A DNA stretch of 64,000 nt from Pseudocitrobacter vendiensis (GCF_943590815.1 NZ_CALSBS010000001.1:1-64000), one strand, 5' to 3'; positions 19,172-28,444 are shown, numbered from the stretch's first letter. Notes: a model not told the origin generated them from the sequence alone. Program-made: numbers and translations.

Positions 19172-22100
19172 ATGATGTTGATACCTCTAAGGCCAAATAA
19201 GGTTGCGTTGTATATATCATTTGCTTTAATGACGTCCGGAGGCTATATCTCAGCCTCCAATGCGGCTGTACTGGATGCCACAAGCACACTCTATTACTAT
19301 GGTTCGAATAATCCCAATGGCGCAGGACGCGATTACACAAATTATGATGAAGTTAACATCGTTACCGGAGTAACGGCAAAAACGAGTCCGCTACAAGGTT
19401 GGGCGATTTATTTAAACGATGGTTCAACGTACAAATTTAACGATCTCACTGTCAACACAACGGGCATGCTGTCAGACGGCATTCATACTAAAAATGGCGG
19501 CGGGCAGGTCGAAATTGAAAATTATAATGCCGTTACCAGCGGCTTCAGTTCCGATGGGATTAACCTTGGACGAGAACTTACTGCGAACTACGCCAAAGTC
19601 ACTATAAATAATGAAACCAATATCAAAGCAACAGGAATGGGCGTTCGTGCCAATGCCTCAATAGGCAGCGCAAATGCGGTGGCAACGATCACGCTCAATG
19701 GTCAGTCTACTATAGAGACTACCTCATCAGGAGCGACCTGGTCGGGATATGCCGTGTATGCAGGGCAGGATACGGAAAATAGCACGACGCCATTAGGCAA
19801 AGCCGAAATATATATCAATGGCGACAGTAAGATAACTACCGTCGGCAATAATGCGCATGGGGTTTATGCCCGCGCAGCGGGGATGATCTCACTGGGTAAT
19901 GTGAATATTTCAGCCACAGGGAAAACCGCAAACGGGATTTTTGCTTCCTCCACAATTGCAGATAAAACTGCTGCAATTTATCTTGCGAAAGATGCAAATA
20001 TTAGCGTAGGGACGGGGTCTGCAATCTATGCCACCGGGAGTGAAGCGTTAATCAAATCTTGGGATGCGGCCTCTAATGCTGAGACATCGGGTGCCTACAC
20101 TATCAATGGCAATATTCTCAGCGATAAAGGAGCCCTTGTGTCCCTCAATATGGCGCAAGGAAGTGCTTTTAAAGGGATAACAAACTCCTATTCCGATACG
20201 GCTGATGCAGGCACGCTGAATTTATCGATTAATGGCGATAATAGCGTCTGGACCATGACGGGTGACTCGGTATTGAATTCGCTCAACCTGGATAGCGGTG
20301 CAACGCTGCAATATGACACCGTCGCGAATATCAGCACCGATGAGTTTGTACTCAATGGCGGCGGTGGAGCAGTTGACACTAACGGTTATGACAACACTCT
20401 TGGTGAAGTGATTTCCGGTACGGGATCACTCAGCAAAACGGGTGAAGGCACGCTTCTGCTCACGGGAGTCAATACCTACACGGGTGGCACGAATGTAAAA
20501 GAGGGCACATTACAACTCGACCCGACAACGGCAACGTCACAGGTAAATCTTGGTAGCGGTGTAGCCAATATCGCACTCGACGCTACGCTCGCCACGCTTG
20601 CCGACGGCGCGTTTACCTTCAACAACGCGCTGACCGGCGATGGGTTGTTAGTTGCATCGAACAACGGCGAAGCCTTTAATTTCTCTTCAGCGGTCGGCAC
20701 AGCGTTTACCGGTACGGCGGCACTGGCTAATAACTCATTTGCGCTTACAGGCGAGAATACCTCCGCCTTGAGCCAGGCCACGTTACGGCTTGATGCCGGC
20801 AACATCACCACGGTAGGCGATGGTTCATTAACCGATACGAATCAACAAATTGGTGGCCTGAGTTTTAACGGCGGGAAGGCGATATTCAATGCGAATGTCC
20901 CTGCCGATAAAAAAGCCGTCAGCACGATTACGGCGGGTGAACTTGATATCACCGGTACCGGCACTGTACAGGTCACCGTTCCGGCAGATTTCAACAACAG
21001 CCAACCCGTACCGGATACGTCTTTATCGCTGCTTGAGCAGGACGACCAGGGGGCGATGGTACAACTGGTCAGTGCCAGCAATGTCACGGGAACCGGCGGC
21101 GCTATCGATTTAGTCGATCAAAATGGTAACGCGATTTCCGATGCACGCACGCTGGGTATTACTCAGGATGGCGTCACTGTGGCGGAAGGCACCTATGATT
21201 TCGGTCTGACAGCGGGAACAGCATCTGACGGTTTGTATGTTAATTATGGACTTCAACAGGTGAACCTGCTCGGCACGGGTGAGCAGGCGTTAGTGTTGAC
21301 GCCTGTTACCGGGGCGACGGGGGCGGCAACCGACCTGGGGGCAAAAGTAATTGGTACAGGCGACCTGGCCATTGTTGCAGGTACAGGCCAGCAGGTATCG
21401 CTCTCCAACGGAAGTAACAGCTACAGCGGCGTAACCGATGTGCGCTCAGGCACGCTGGTATTGGCCAACAATAACGTACTTGGTCAGACCTCGGCGCTGA
21501 ATCTGGATGCGGGTACAACGGCAGACATGCAGGGTTACAATCAGGCTGTAGGTGCATTGAATACGGCACAAGGGAGCCAGATGACTCTCTCAGGGGCACT
21601 CACTATCACCGATAGCCAGCGTGCCGCAGGTGATCACCTCGGAGGCATGATTGAAGCGGGTACGTTGGCGGGTAACGGTTCTCTGAACATTGATCCGAGC
21701 GTCGTTCTGGTCAATGGAGCTCAGGATGATTTTACCGGACAGATTGCTCTCACTGGTGGTGCCGAACTCAAGCTGAACGCTGCCAGCGCCTTTAACAGTG
21801 CGCAGGGGATCACCCTTACAACGGATGCCGATAGGCTGACTTTTGGCAACCTGAGCAGTGACAATGCCGCATGGACATCGCTCCCGGTAGGTGTGGCAAG
21901 CGTAGCGATTGCCGGGCTGGGTAACGTTCAGGCTCAGCAAGGCACAGATATCACGCTTGCGGGGGACAACAGCCACTTTTCTGGCCATTTCCAGGTGGAT
22001 GAGGGGGCAACACTGCAGGTTTCTGAAGCGAAAAACCTGGGGAGCGCAGATGTCGCAACGGAAGGGACCCTGGTCGTTAACAACGCAACTGACTGGATGT

Positions 22101-23872
22101 TGGCGAATAACGTCACCGGTAGCGGCCTGACGCTGAAAAACGGCAGCGGTACATTAAGTGTAGGCTCTTCGATGTCAGGCTTCAGCGGCACCACTGAAGT
22201 GGCATCCGGCACGTTGGTAGTGGGAGAAATGGATACGGCGTCCTCAGCACTAGGCGGTGATGTCACGGTAGGGACTGGCGGTATTCTGTCAGGAACCGGC
22301 AACGTTGTGGGTCATGTGGATAATGCCGGCGTGATCGCCGCGTATAACGCTCTGGCGGCGATCTCTGGCTACGGTGACGCAAACCGTGCGACCAACCTGA
22401 ATCTCGGTTCGTTAAATAATACCGGCACAGTTCAACTGGCGGGTTCCAGCGTTGGAAATACGCTCACCATCAACGGTGACTACGTCGGCGATAACGGTAC
22501 GCTGGTGATGAATACCGTATTGGGTAGTGATAACTCATTAACGGATAAGTTGATTGTTGAGGGTGATACTTCCGGCACGACCAACGTGGTTATTAATAAT
22601 GCGGGCGGTAGCGGAGCAAAAACCATTAACGGTATTGAAGTCGTTAATGTTGGGGGAAGCTCCGACGGTGAGTTTGTTCAGTCCGGGCGTATTGTGGCGG
22701 GAAGTTACGAATACTTTCTGGGGCGTGGGGAAGGCAGCAACACCGGAAACTGGTATCTGACCAACACAGTGCAACCGACTGATCCAACCGACCCGACGGA
22801 CCCTACAGACCCAGTCGATCCAACAGACCCGGTTGATCCAACGGACCCGGTTGATCCAACAGAACCAACCGACCCGACCGATCCGGTGCACCCTGGCCCA
22901 TCAACCCATCGTCCTGAAAGCGGCTCTTATCTCGCTAACCTGGCGGCGGCTAACACGATGTTTAACACCCGGTTGCACGATCGCGTGGGCGACACACAGT
23001 ATACCGATCTGTTAACAGGCGAAGAGAAGGTGACCAGCCTGTGGCTGCGTCAGGTCGGTGGGCACAACCGCTTTGATACGGCGAAGGGACAGTTGAAAAC
23101 GCAAAGTAACCGCTATGTCGTGCAGTTAGGCGGCGATCTCGCTGCGTGGAGCACCAACGGCCAGGACCGCTGGCACCTTGGCGCGATGGCGGGTTACGGT
23201 AATAGCAAAAGTAATACGCAATCGAATGTCACAGGCTACCGTTCTCGTGGACAGGTAACGGGATACAGCGTGGGGCTTTACGGCACCTGGTATGCCAATG
23301 AAGCTGATAAAACCGGTACATATCTTGATAGCTGGATCCTCTATAACTGGTTCGATAACACAGTTTCAGGTCAGGGGCTTGCCAGTGAGAAGTATGATTC
23401 TGACGGTATCACCGCATCGGTGGAAGGTGGTTACAGCTTCCTGACCGGCAGCAGTGAACGTTCAACATACTGGGTACAGCCGAAAGTCCAGGTAACCTGG
23501 ATGGATGTGCAGGCAGACAACCATACAGAAGCCAATGGCACACGCGTTAAGGATAAAAGTGACGGTAACCTGCAAACGCGTCTGGGCGTAAGGGCATTCA
23601 TCAAAGGACATAACGCGATTGATGATGCAAAAGACCGTGATTTCCAGCCGTTTGTTGAAGCTAACTGGATTTACAACACTAAAACCTATGGCGTCACCAT
23701 GAACAACGTCTCCAGCTACCAGGAAGGCACGCGTAATATTGGTGAAGTGAAAGTCGGTGTTGAAGGCCAGCTTAATAAAAACCTGCATATCTGGGGCAAC
23801 GTTGCTCAGCAATTGGGTGATAAAGGCTACAGCGATACGCAAGGTATGTTAGGCATTAAATACGCATTCTGA
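19172..23872 (+). CDS. Large type V autotransporter (pertactin/AIDA-like)
   Basis: An outer-membrane autotransporter of 1566 residues. The ATG at 19172 follows AAGGAG at ideal spacing. A signal peptide runs to about residue 33 (SASNAAV). The passenger is a long beta-helix-type region, with autotransporter-associated strand repeats such as TGGTNVKEGTLQL, YSGVTDVRSGTLVL and SGTTEVASGTLVV. A Pro-Thr-Asp-rich linker follows near residues 1200-1240, then the beta-barrel, ending with the aromatic residue in GIKYAF. No cysteines or protease triad are evident in the parts inspected. The likely role is adhesion or self-aggregation. Confidence 0.93.
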   Translation: MMLIPLRPNKVALYISFALMTSGGYISASNAAVLDATSTLYYYGSNNPNGAGRDYTNYDEVNIVTGVTAKTSPLQGWAIYLNDGSTYKFNDLTVNTTGMLSDGIHTKNGGGQVEIENYNAVTSGFSSDGINLGRELTANYAKVTINNETNIKATGMGVRANASIGSANAVATITLNGQSTIETTSSGATWSGYAVYAGQDTENSTTPLGKAEIYINGDSKITTVGNNAHGVYARAAGMISLGNVNISATGKTANGIFASSTIADKTAAIYLAKDANISVGTGSAIYATGSEALIKSWDAASNAETSGAYTINGNILSDKGALVSLNMAQGSAFKGITNSYSDTADAGTLNLSINGDNSVWTMTGDSVLNSLNLDSGATLQYDTVANISTDEFVLNGGGGAVDTNGYDNTLGEVISGTGSLSKTGEGTLLLTGVNTYTGGTNVKEGTLQLDPTTATSQVNLGSGVANIALDATLATLADGAFTFNNALTGDGLLVASNNGEAFNFSSAVGTAFTGTAALANNSFALTGENTSALSQATLRLDAGNITTVGDGSLTDTNQQIGGLSFNGGKAIFNANVPADKKAVSTITAGELDITGTGTVQVTVPADFNNSQPVPDTSLSLLEQDDQGAMVQLVSASNVTGTGGAIDLVDQNGNAISDARTLGITQDGVTVAEGTYDFGLTAGTASDGLYVNYGLQQVNLLGTGEQALVLTPVTGATGAATDLGAKVIGTGDLAIVAGTGQQVSLSNGSNSYSGVTDVRSGTLVLANNNVLGQTSALNLDAGTTADMQGYNQAVGALNTAQGSQMTLSGALTITDSQRAAGDHLGGMIEAGTLAGNGSLNIDPSVVLVNGAQDDFTGQIALTGGAELKLNAASAFNSAQGITLTTDADRLTFGNLSSDNAAWTSLPVGVASVAIAGLGNVQAQQGTDITLAGDNSHFSGHFQVDEGATLQVSEAKNLGSADVATEGTLVVNNATDWMLANNVTGSGLTLKNGSGTLSVGSSMSGFSGTTEVASGTLVVGEMDTASSALGGDVTVGTGGILSGTGNVVGHVDNAGVIAAYNALAAISGYGDANRATNLNLGSLNNTGTVQLAGSSVGNTLTINGDYVGDNGTLVMNTVLGSDNSLTDKLIVEGDTSGTTNVVINNAGGSGAKTINGIEVVNVGGSSDGEFVQSGRIVAGSYEYFLGRGEGSNTGNWYLTNTVQPTDPTDPTDPTDPVDPTDPVDPTDPVDPTEPTDPTDPVHPGPSTHRPESGSYLANLAAANTMFNTRLHDRVGDTQYTDLLTGEEKVTSLWLRQVGGHNRFDTAKGQLKTQSNRYVVQLGGDLAAWSTNGQDRWHLGAMAGYGNSKSNTQSNVTGYRSRGQVTGYSVGLYGTWYANEADKTGTYLDSWILYNWFDNTVSGQGLASEKYDSDGITASVEGGYSFLTGSSERSTYWVQPKVQVTWMDVQADNHTEANGTRVKDKSDGNLQTRLGVRAFIKGHNAIDDAKDRDFQPFVEANWIYNTKTYGVTMNNVSSYQEGTRNIGEVKVGVEGQLNKNLHIWGNVAQQLGDKGYSDTQGMLGIKYAF
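22775..22895 (+). repeat. Tandem repeat encoding the PTDP linker of the autotransporter
   Basis: An in-frame, codon-degenerate tandem repeat encoding repeated PTDP and PVDP units, about 40 residues, between passenger and barrel. Sub-units GTTGATCCAACGGACCCG-like recur with small variation. Such stretches can change length by slipped pairing. The repeat is seen directly; variability is inference. Confidence 0.85.
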
Positions 23873-23884
23873 TGTTCCCCTTCA

Positions 23885-23916
23885 GGTAGTGGCATCATCG
23901 CCACTACCGGTTTTTT
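23885..23916 (+). terminator. Terminator after the autotransporter
   Basis: Nine-bp stem GGTAGTGGC/GCCACTACC with an ATCATC loop, then GG and six Ts, directly downstream of the stop. A classical rho-independent terminator. Confidence 0.92.
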
Positions 23917-24036
23917 CTTTCCTGCCAAAAACGTTGATTCACTCCACACTTCTGCGTCATTGTCGAAAAGTGCAAGTTTTGCTTAGAAACTGGCCTTCTT
24001 TTTCTCTTTCAGCCTGTCAAAAATGCAGATGAAACA

Positions 24037-24069
24037 AAATTAAAACATAAATTAAACAAATTAAAACAT
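24037..24069. promoter_or_regulatory. AT-rich direct repeats upstream of the oxidoreductase operon
   Basis: AAATTAAAACAT occurs at 24037-24048 and again at 24058-24069, 21 bases apart, with a near copy AAATTAAAC between them. Two direct half-sites separated by about two helical turns fit AraC-family binding, and an AraC-family gene follows in the same cluster. The repeats are seen; the ligand is inference. Confidence 0.45.
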
Positions 24070-24087
24070 TCATCTGCGAGGTATCCT

Positions 24088-24147
24088 ATGAACAATCCTG
24101 GCAAGCATCTCCTTTTGTGGGATAAGGGGAGAGGCTTATGGCGATGA
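24088..24147 (+). CDS. Possible 19-codon leader ORF overlapping the FAD dehydrogenase start
   Basis: An ATG at 24088 with GCGAGG six bases upstream opens a 19-codon frame (MNNPGKHLLLW...) that stops at 24145-24147, ten bases inside the next gene (start 24138). Its stop overlaps the start region of the dehydrogenase in another frame, as in translationally coupled leader peptides. It is too short to judge by composition, so translation is a hypothesis. Confidence 0.35.
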   Translation: MNNPGKHLLLWDKGRGLWR

Positions 24148-25874
24148 AGCAACCGGCACGCGAGTGTGACGTTCTGGTGGTCGGTAGCGGGGTAGGCGGG
24201 CTTTCGGCGGCTGTGACGGCTGGCCTGAATGGGCTGGATGTACAGGTCATTGAGAAAGAAGCCGTTTTCGGCGGCACCACGGCGTTTTCCGGGGGCGTGC
24301 TGTGGATACCAGACAATCATCTGGCGCAGCAACAGGGCATTGAGGACTCTCCCGATGCGGCGCGTACCTATTTGCGTAGTGAAGCGGGCGAGAGCTATCG
24401 CCCGGAGCTGGTGGAGGCTTTTCTGCAACAGGCCCCGCAGATGCTGCGTGTTTTTGAAGAGAAAACCCATTTTCGCTGCAACCTCTATCAATACCCCGAT
24501 TACCATCCGGATGCGCCGGGGGGCGTGATGCGTGGGCGCTCGGTAGTGCCGGAAGCGTTCGATATCCGTCAGTTGGGCGATGACATGAAACGTCTGCGTA
24601 AACCGTTACGCACCATCACCTTTATGGGAATGATGTTCAGCTCGTCAAACAACGATCTCAAACACTTCTTCAATGCCACCCGTTCGCTCACATCTTTCGT
24701 CTATGTGCTGAAACGGCTGAGTCGCCATCTGCTGGAAATTGCTCGCTATGGTCGCGGCATTACCGCTAACGGGGGTAATGCGGTGGTGGCTCGGCTGGCC
24801 TGCTCGGCGCGTGACCTGGGCGTGCCGATTCATACCGGGATGGCTGTTAAAGAACTGATTGTGGAAAACGGCGTGGTACGCGGCGTGGTGGCTGAGCGCG
24901 ACGGCGAGCGAGTGTCTCTGTATGCGAAGCGCGGGGTGGTGCTGGCTTCCGGTGGTTTTGCCCGCGATGATGAACGGCTGAAGAAGTTGTATCCGCACGT
25001 TAAACGTGGCGGCATTCAGCTTTCACCGACACCGCCGGGCGCGGACACCGGCGATGGTATTGCAATGGCCGAACGCATTGGCGCGCGTTTTGATAACAGC
25101 TATCCGAACGGTGCGGCATGGATCCCGGCATCGAAAGTACAGATTGGCCGCCAGCAATTTGTCTTCCCGCATCTGGTCGATCGCTACAAACCGGGTTTTA
25201 TCATGGTCAATCGCCACGGTGTGCGTTTTTGCAATGAAGCGGACTCCTATCATGACGTCGGCATCGCCATGATTGAAACCTGCCGCGACGATAATGAAAC
25301 CTTTGCGTGGCAAATCTGCGACCACAAAGCCTTGCGTAAATATGGCATGGGATTCGCCAAGCCTGCGCCATTGCCCGTTTCGCTCTATACCCGCAACGGT
25401 TATCTGCTGAAGGGCAAAACGCTGACGGAACTGGCAGAGAAGATGGGGGTCCCCGTTGCCGCGTTAAATCATACGGTTACCGCCTTTAATGCTGATGCGC
25501 GGTGTGGGAAAGATACCCAGTTTGGCCGTGGAGGGTCGGCGTATAACCGCTATCTCGGCGATGCCAATCATCAGCCTAATCCCTGCGTTGCGCCCATTGA
25601 ACAAGGGCCGTTTTATGCCGTGAAGCTGTTCATGGGCGACCTGGGCACGTTCCATGGTCTGAAAACCGATGGTGAAGCGCGCGTGCTCGACTTACAGGGC
25701 CTGCCCATTCCCGGCCTGTACGCCGCCGGGAATGAGATGGCAAGCATCATGGGCGGCAGTTATCCGGGCGCGGGTATCACCCTCGGCCCTGCCGCTACCT
25801 TCGGGTATATCGCCGCCAACTCCCTTGCCGCACGCGGTGAAACCACAGCGCTGCCTCAGCGTGAAGCATCCTGA
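24138..25874 (+). CDS. FAD-dependent dehydrogenase (3-ketosteroid dehydrogenase/fumarate reductase-like)
   Basis: A 578-residue FAD_binding_2 flavoprotein. The N-terminal dinucleotide fold is VLVVGSGVGGLSAA, followed by GGTTAFSGGVLWIP, the signature of the KstD/fumarate reductase flavoprotein group. A C-terminal FAD segment reads GLYAAGNEMASIMGGSYPGAGITLGPA. There is no signal peptide. The family typically oxidises or reduces C=C bonds next to a ketone; the substrate here is unknown. GGGGAGAGG precedes the ATG. It is the first gene of an operon with an Old Yellow Enzyme 14 bases downstream and a NIPSNAP protein, suggesting catabolism of a cyclic ketone or steroid-like compound (inference). 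Confidence 0.88.
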   Translation: MAMKQPARECDVLVVGSGVGGLSAAVTAGLNGLDVQVIEKEAVFGGTTAFSGGVLWIPDNHLAQQQGIEDSPDAARTYLRSEAGESYRPELVEAFLQQAPQMLRVFEEKTHFRCNLYQYPDYHPDAPGGVMRGRSVVPEAFDIRQLGDDMKRLRKPLRTITFMGMMFSSSNNDLKHFFNATRSLTSFVYVLKRLSRHLLEIARYGRGITANGGNAVVARLACSARDLGVPIHTGMAVKELIVENGVVRGVVAERDGERVSLYAKRGVVLASGGFARDDERLKKLYPHVKRGGIQLSPTPPGADTGDGIAMAERIGARFDNSYPNGAAWIPASKVQIGRQQFVFPHLVDRYKPGFIMVNRHGVRFCNEADSYHDVGIAMIETCRDDNETFAWQICDHKALRKYGMGFAKPAPLPVSLYTRNGYLLKGKTLTELAEKMGVPVAALNHTVTAFNADARCGKDTQFGRGGSAYNRYLGDANHQPNPCVAPIEQGPFYAVKLFMGDLGTFHGLKTDGEARVLDLQGLPIPGLYAAGNEMASIMGGSYPGAGITLGPAATFGYIAANSLAARGETTALPQREAS

Positions 25875-25888
25875 ATTCGGAGATAATT

Positions 25889-27004
25889 ATGTCTACACTC
25901 TTTACGCCCCTTACCGTAGGGCCGTTAACGCTGACCAACCGTATTGTCGTCCCGCCGATGTCGCAATATTCCGCCGCCAGCGATGGCATTGCTACGCCCT
26001 GGCACGTCCAGCATATCGGTGGCCTGGCGATTTCCGGCGCGGGGCTGGTGATTTGTGAAGCAAACGGCGTCACGCCGGATGGACGTATTACGCCGCACTG
26101 CCTCGGCTTGTGGAATGACGAACAGGCGCAGGCATTGAAAAAGCTGCTGGACGATATTCGCACCTACAGCGCCACGCCAATCGGTGTGCAGCTTAACCAT
26201 GCGGGGCGTAAGGCGGGCACCAATCCGCCGTGGCGCAATCAGGGCGCCTCTCTGTCTGACGAAGAGGGCGGCTGGCCGACGGTCGCGCCCTCCGCCATTC
26301 CTTACAAACCCGGCTGGCGGGTGCCGGAAGAACTCGACGAAGCGGGCATGACGCGCATTATTGACGGCTTTGTCGCAGCGGCTTTGCGTGCGCGGGAAGC
26401 GGGCGTCGATTTCGTTGAGTTGCACGCCGCCAACGGTTATTTACTGAATCAGTTCCTGTCGCCGCTCAGCAACCAGCGCCAGGATGCTTACGGCGGCAGC
26501 CCGGAAAACCGAATGCGTTTCCCGCTGCGGGTGGCAAAAGCGCTGCGCGACGTGTGGCCGAAAACGCAACTGCTGGGGGTGCGTTTCAACGGCGGTGAAT
26601 TCGCAGAAGGCGGGTTAGGGCTGGAAGAGGTGGTGCAGTTTGCCCGCGAACTTCATGCGCTGGGCTATGATTATCTTCATGTTTCTGGCGGCTACAATAT
26701 CTACAACCAAACCCCGCCGGCGGATAAACCTGGTTATATGGTGCCGTTTGCGGCAGCGGTAAAAGAGGCATTGCCGGAGGCGGTAGTGATAACCGTAGGG
26801 CTGATTTATGAAGCGCAGCAGGCGGAAGAGATCCTGCAAGAGGGAAGGGCCGATCTGGTTGCGATAGGGCGCGGGATGCTCGACGACCCGAACTGGCCGA
26901 TTCATGCCGCGATTGCCCTCGGCGAAACGCCGCCGTGGCCGAAACCGTATGACCGCTTCGGGCCGCTTGGTTGGCCGACGCATCAGACCCAGGAGGCCAA
27001 ATGA
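25889..27004 (+). CDS. NADH:flavin oxidoreductase, Old Yellow Enzyme family (YqjM/NamA-like)
   Basis: A 371-residue FMN-binding TIM barrel. It begins with the family start LFTPLTVGPLTLTNRIVVPPMSQYSA and contains the active-site HAGRKAG (substrate-binding His), ELHAANGYLLNQFLSP and the phosphate-binding RADLVAIGRGML. Such ene-reductases reduce activated C=C bonds with NAD(P)H. It is the second gene of the operon and its stop overlaps the NIPSNAP start (ATGA). A paralogue lies at 62343-63443. Confidence 0.92.
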   Translation: MSTLFTPLTVGPLTLTNRIVVPPMSQYSAASDGIATPWHVQHIGGLAISGAGLVICEANGVTPDGRITPHCLGLWNDEQAQALKKLLDDIRTYSATPIGVQLNHAGRKAGTNPPWRNQGASLSDEEGGWPTVAPSAIPYKPGWRVPEELDEAGMTRIIDGFVAAALRAREAGVDFVELHAANGYLLNQFLSPLSNQRQDAYGGSPENRMRFPLRVAKALRDVWPKTQLLGVRFNGGEFAEGGLGLEEVVQFARELHALGYDYLHVSGGYNIYNQTPPADKPGYMVPFAAAVKEALPEAVVITVGLIYEAQQAEEILQEGRADLVAIGRGMLDDPNWPIHAAIALGETPPWPKPYDRFGPLGWPTHQTQEAK

Positions 27005-27324
27005 ATACAATGCCGATTGTCGATCACCGCATTTACACCATTCGCCTGCGTAAGATGAACGAGTTCATCGAGGTTTTTGATTCGCTGGCGATGCCGATTT
27101 TGCTGGAAACGCTGGGGCATCCGCTGGGGTTCTACACGAGTTTTGTGGGGCCACAGAACCAGTTCGTTCACCTGTGGGGGTACGAAAGCCTGGCGGAGTA
27201 TGAACGCCGTAGCCGGCTGCGCGACTCGCATCCTGGATTCGCCGCCTATTTAAAAGCGTCGGAACCGTTTATTGTGGCGCAGGAGACGCGGTTAATTCGG
27301 GCAACGATGGAATGTGCGCGCTGA
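27001..27324 (+). CDS. NIPSNAP family protein
   Basis: A 107-residue protein of the NIPSNAP/dimeric ferredoxin-like fold: DHRIYTIRLRKMNEFIEVFD at the start, then GFYTSFVGPQNQFVHLWGYES and a C-terminal RATMECAR. Bacterial members are found in catabolic operons; their reaction is not established. ATG 27001 follows CAGGAGG and overlaps the preceding stop by four bases, so the three enzymes form one coupled operon. Confidence 0.88.
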   Translation: MNTMPIVDHRIYTIRLRKMNEFIEVFDSLAMPILLETLGHPLGFYTSFVGPQNQFVHLWGYESLAEYERRSRLRDSHPGFAAYLKASEPFIVAQETRLIRATMECAR

Positions 27325-27326
27325 TG

Positions 27327-27498
27327 CCCTCACCCCGGCCCTCTCCCACCGGGAGAGGGAGAAAACCGGCGCAGGGACGAGCAACTGAGCACCATCAGTC
27401 CCCTCTCCCTTGAGGGAGAGGGAGAAAACCGGCACAGGACGAGCAACTGAGCACCATCAGTCCCCTCGCCCCTTCGGGGAGAGGGTTAGGGTGAGGGG
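27327..27498. repeat. Intergenic palindromic repeat, copy B, with internal duplication
   Basis: The longest copy of the CCCTCACCC...GGGTGAGGG element (about 172 bp). Orientation is opposite to copies A and D. Inside, a roughly 63-bp unit beginning GGGAGAGGGAGAAAACC is present twice in tandem (27351-27413 and from 27414), with an insertion or loss of single bases. It lies between the NIPSNAP gene and the AraC gene and may attenuate read-through. Confidence 0.85.
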
Positions 27499-27547
27499 AA
27501 AATGCGCACGCCGATGTTCCCCATGATTTCTATCCAATGGAGGCACC

Positions 27548-28444
27548 ATGAACCTGAGCAACAGCATTCCGGTCTTTAAGCTCTACGGTGAAAGCCTGCA
27601 CTGGCCGACGCCGGATTTGCTGCATTGTGAATCCATTCACAGCCGTAGCAGCCTCTATGACTGGTGTATCCGCGTGCATCAGCATACGGATCTCATCCAG
27701 CTTCTCTACGTCCACAAAGGGCAGGGCGAAATTGAAATCGAAGGCGTGACGCACACCTTCAAAGACGCCTGCATCCAGATAATCCCCGCGCTTTGCGTGC
27801 ACGGTTTTCGTTTTTCACCCGGAACGGAAGGTTTTTCCCTCTCGCTCGCCGCACCGCTGGTGGCGCAGTTCGAGCAGCAGTTTGGCCGCCCGCTCCAGGT
27901 GTTAAATCAGGCCACCTGTGTCCCGGTCGGTAATTCGCGAGAGAAAATTCAGTCACTCTTCGAGACGCTCCAGCAGGAATACCAGGCCGATAACGATGCG
28001 CGCGATATGATGATCCACTCCCTGCTCAGCGCCCTGATGGTATGGCTGAACCGCCAGGCCGCACCGCAGCCGAGCGCCAGCGACAAAGTCGAGCGCAAGC
28101 GCGCCGCCATTCGTCGCTTCAATCAACTGGTGGAAAATCATTATCGCGAGCACTTTCCGGTGGCGCATTACGCCAGTGAAATTGGCATGTCCGGCGTTCA
28201 TCTCAACACATTGTGCCGGGAGTTTCACGGCTGTAGCGCCCTGAGCGTAGTGCATCAGCGCCTGCTGCTGGAGGCCAAACGTAGCCTGCTGTACACCAGC
28301 ATGACGGTGAGTCAAATTTCAGATTATCTTGGCTTCAGCGATGCGACCTATTTTTCACGCTTTTTCCGCCGCGCAACAGGCGCCTCCCCACGAGGATTTC
28401 GTGACAAACCAACCGCAGCCTGCGAGACGCCTGCCCACGCCTAG
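27548..28444 (+). CDS. AraC-family transcriptional regulator (HpaA/PobR-like)
   Basis: A 298-residue activator. The N-terminal cupin-type sensor contains HQHTDLIQLLYVHKGQGEIEI, and the C-terminal double HTH starts near residue 195 (HFPVAHYASEIGMSGVHLNTLCREFHG) and ends with the AraC signature ISDYLGFSDATYFSRFFRRATGASPRGFR. The layout resembles HpaA and PobR, regulators of aromatic-acid catabolism. GGAGG lies just before the ATG. It stands downstream of the oxidoreductase operon and convergent with the SDR gene; control of both is inference. Confidence 0.9.
   Translation: MNLSNSIPVFKLYGESLHWPTPDLLHCESIHSRSSLYDWCIRVHQHTDLIQLLYVHKGQGEIEIEGVTHTFKDACIQIIPALCVHGFRFSPGTEGFSLSLAAPLVAQFEQQFGRPLQVLNQATCVPVGNSREKIQSLFETLQQEYQADNDARDMMIHSLLSALMVWLNRQAAPQPSASDKVERKRAAIRRFNQLVENHYREHFPVAHYASEIGMSGVHLNTLCREFHGCSALSVVHQRLLLEAKRSLLYTSMTVSQISDYLGFSDATYFSRFFRRATGASPRGFRDKPTAACETPAHA

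Noticed and set aside
22775-22895. CRISPR-like array
   Set aside because: The regular repeat is in frame within the autotransporter and encodes Pro-Thr-Asp units; no spacer pattern and no cas genes.
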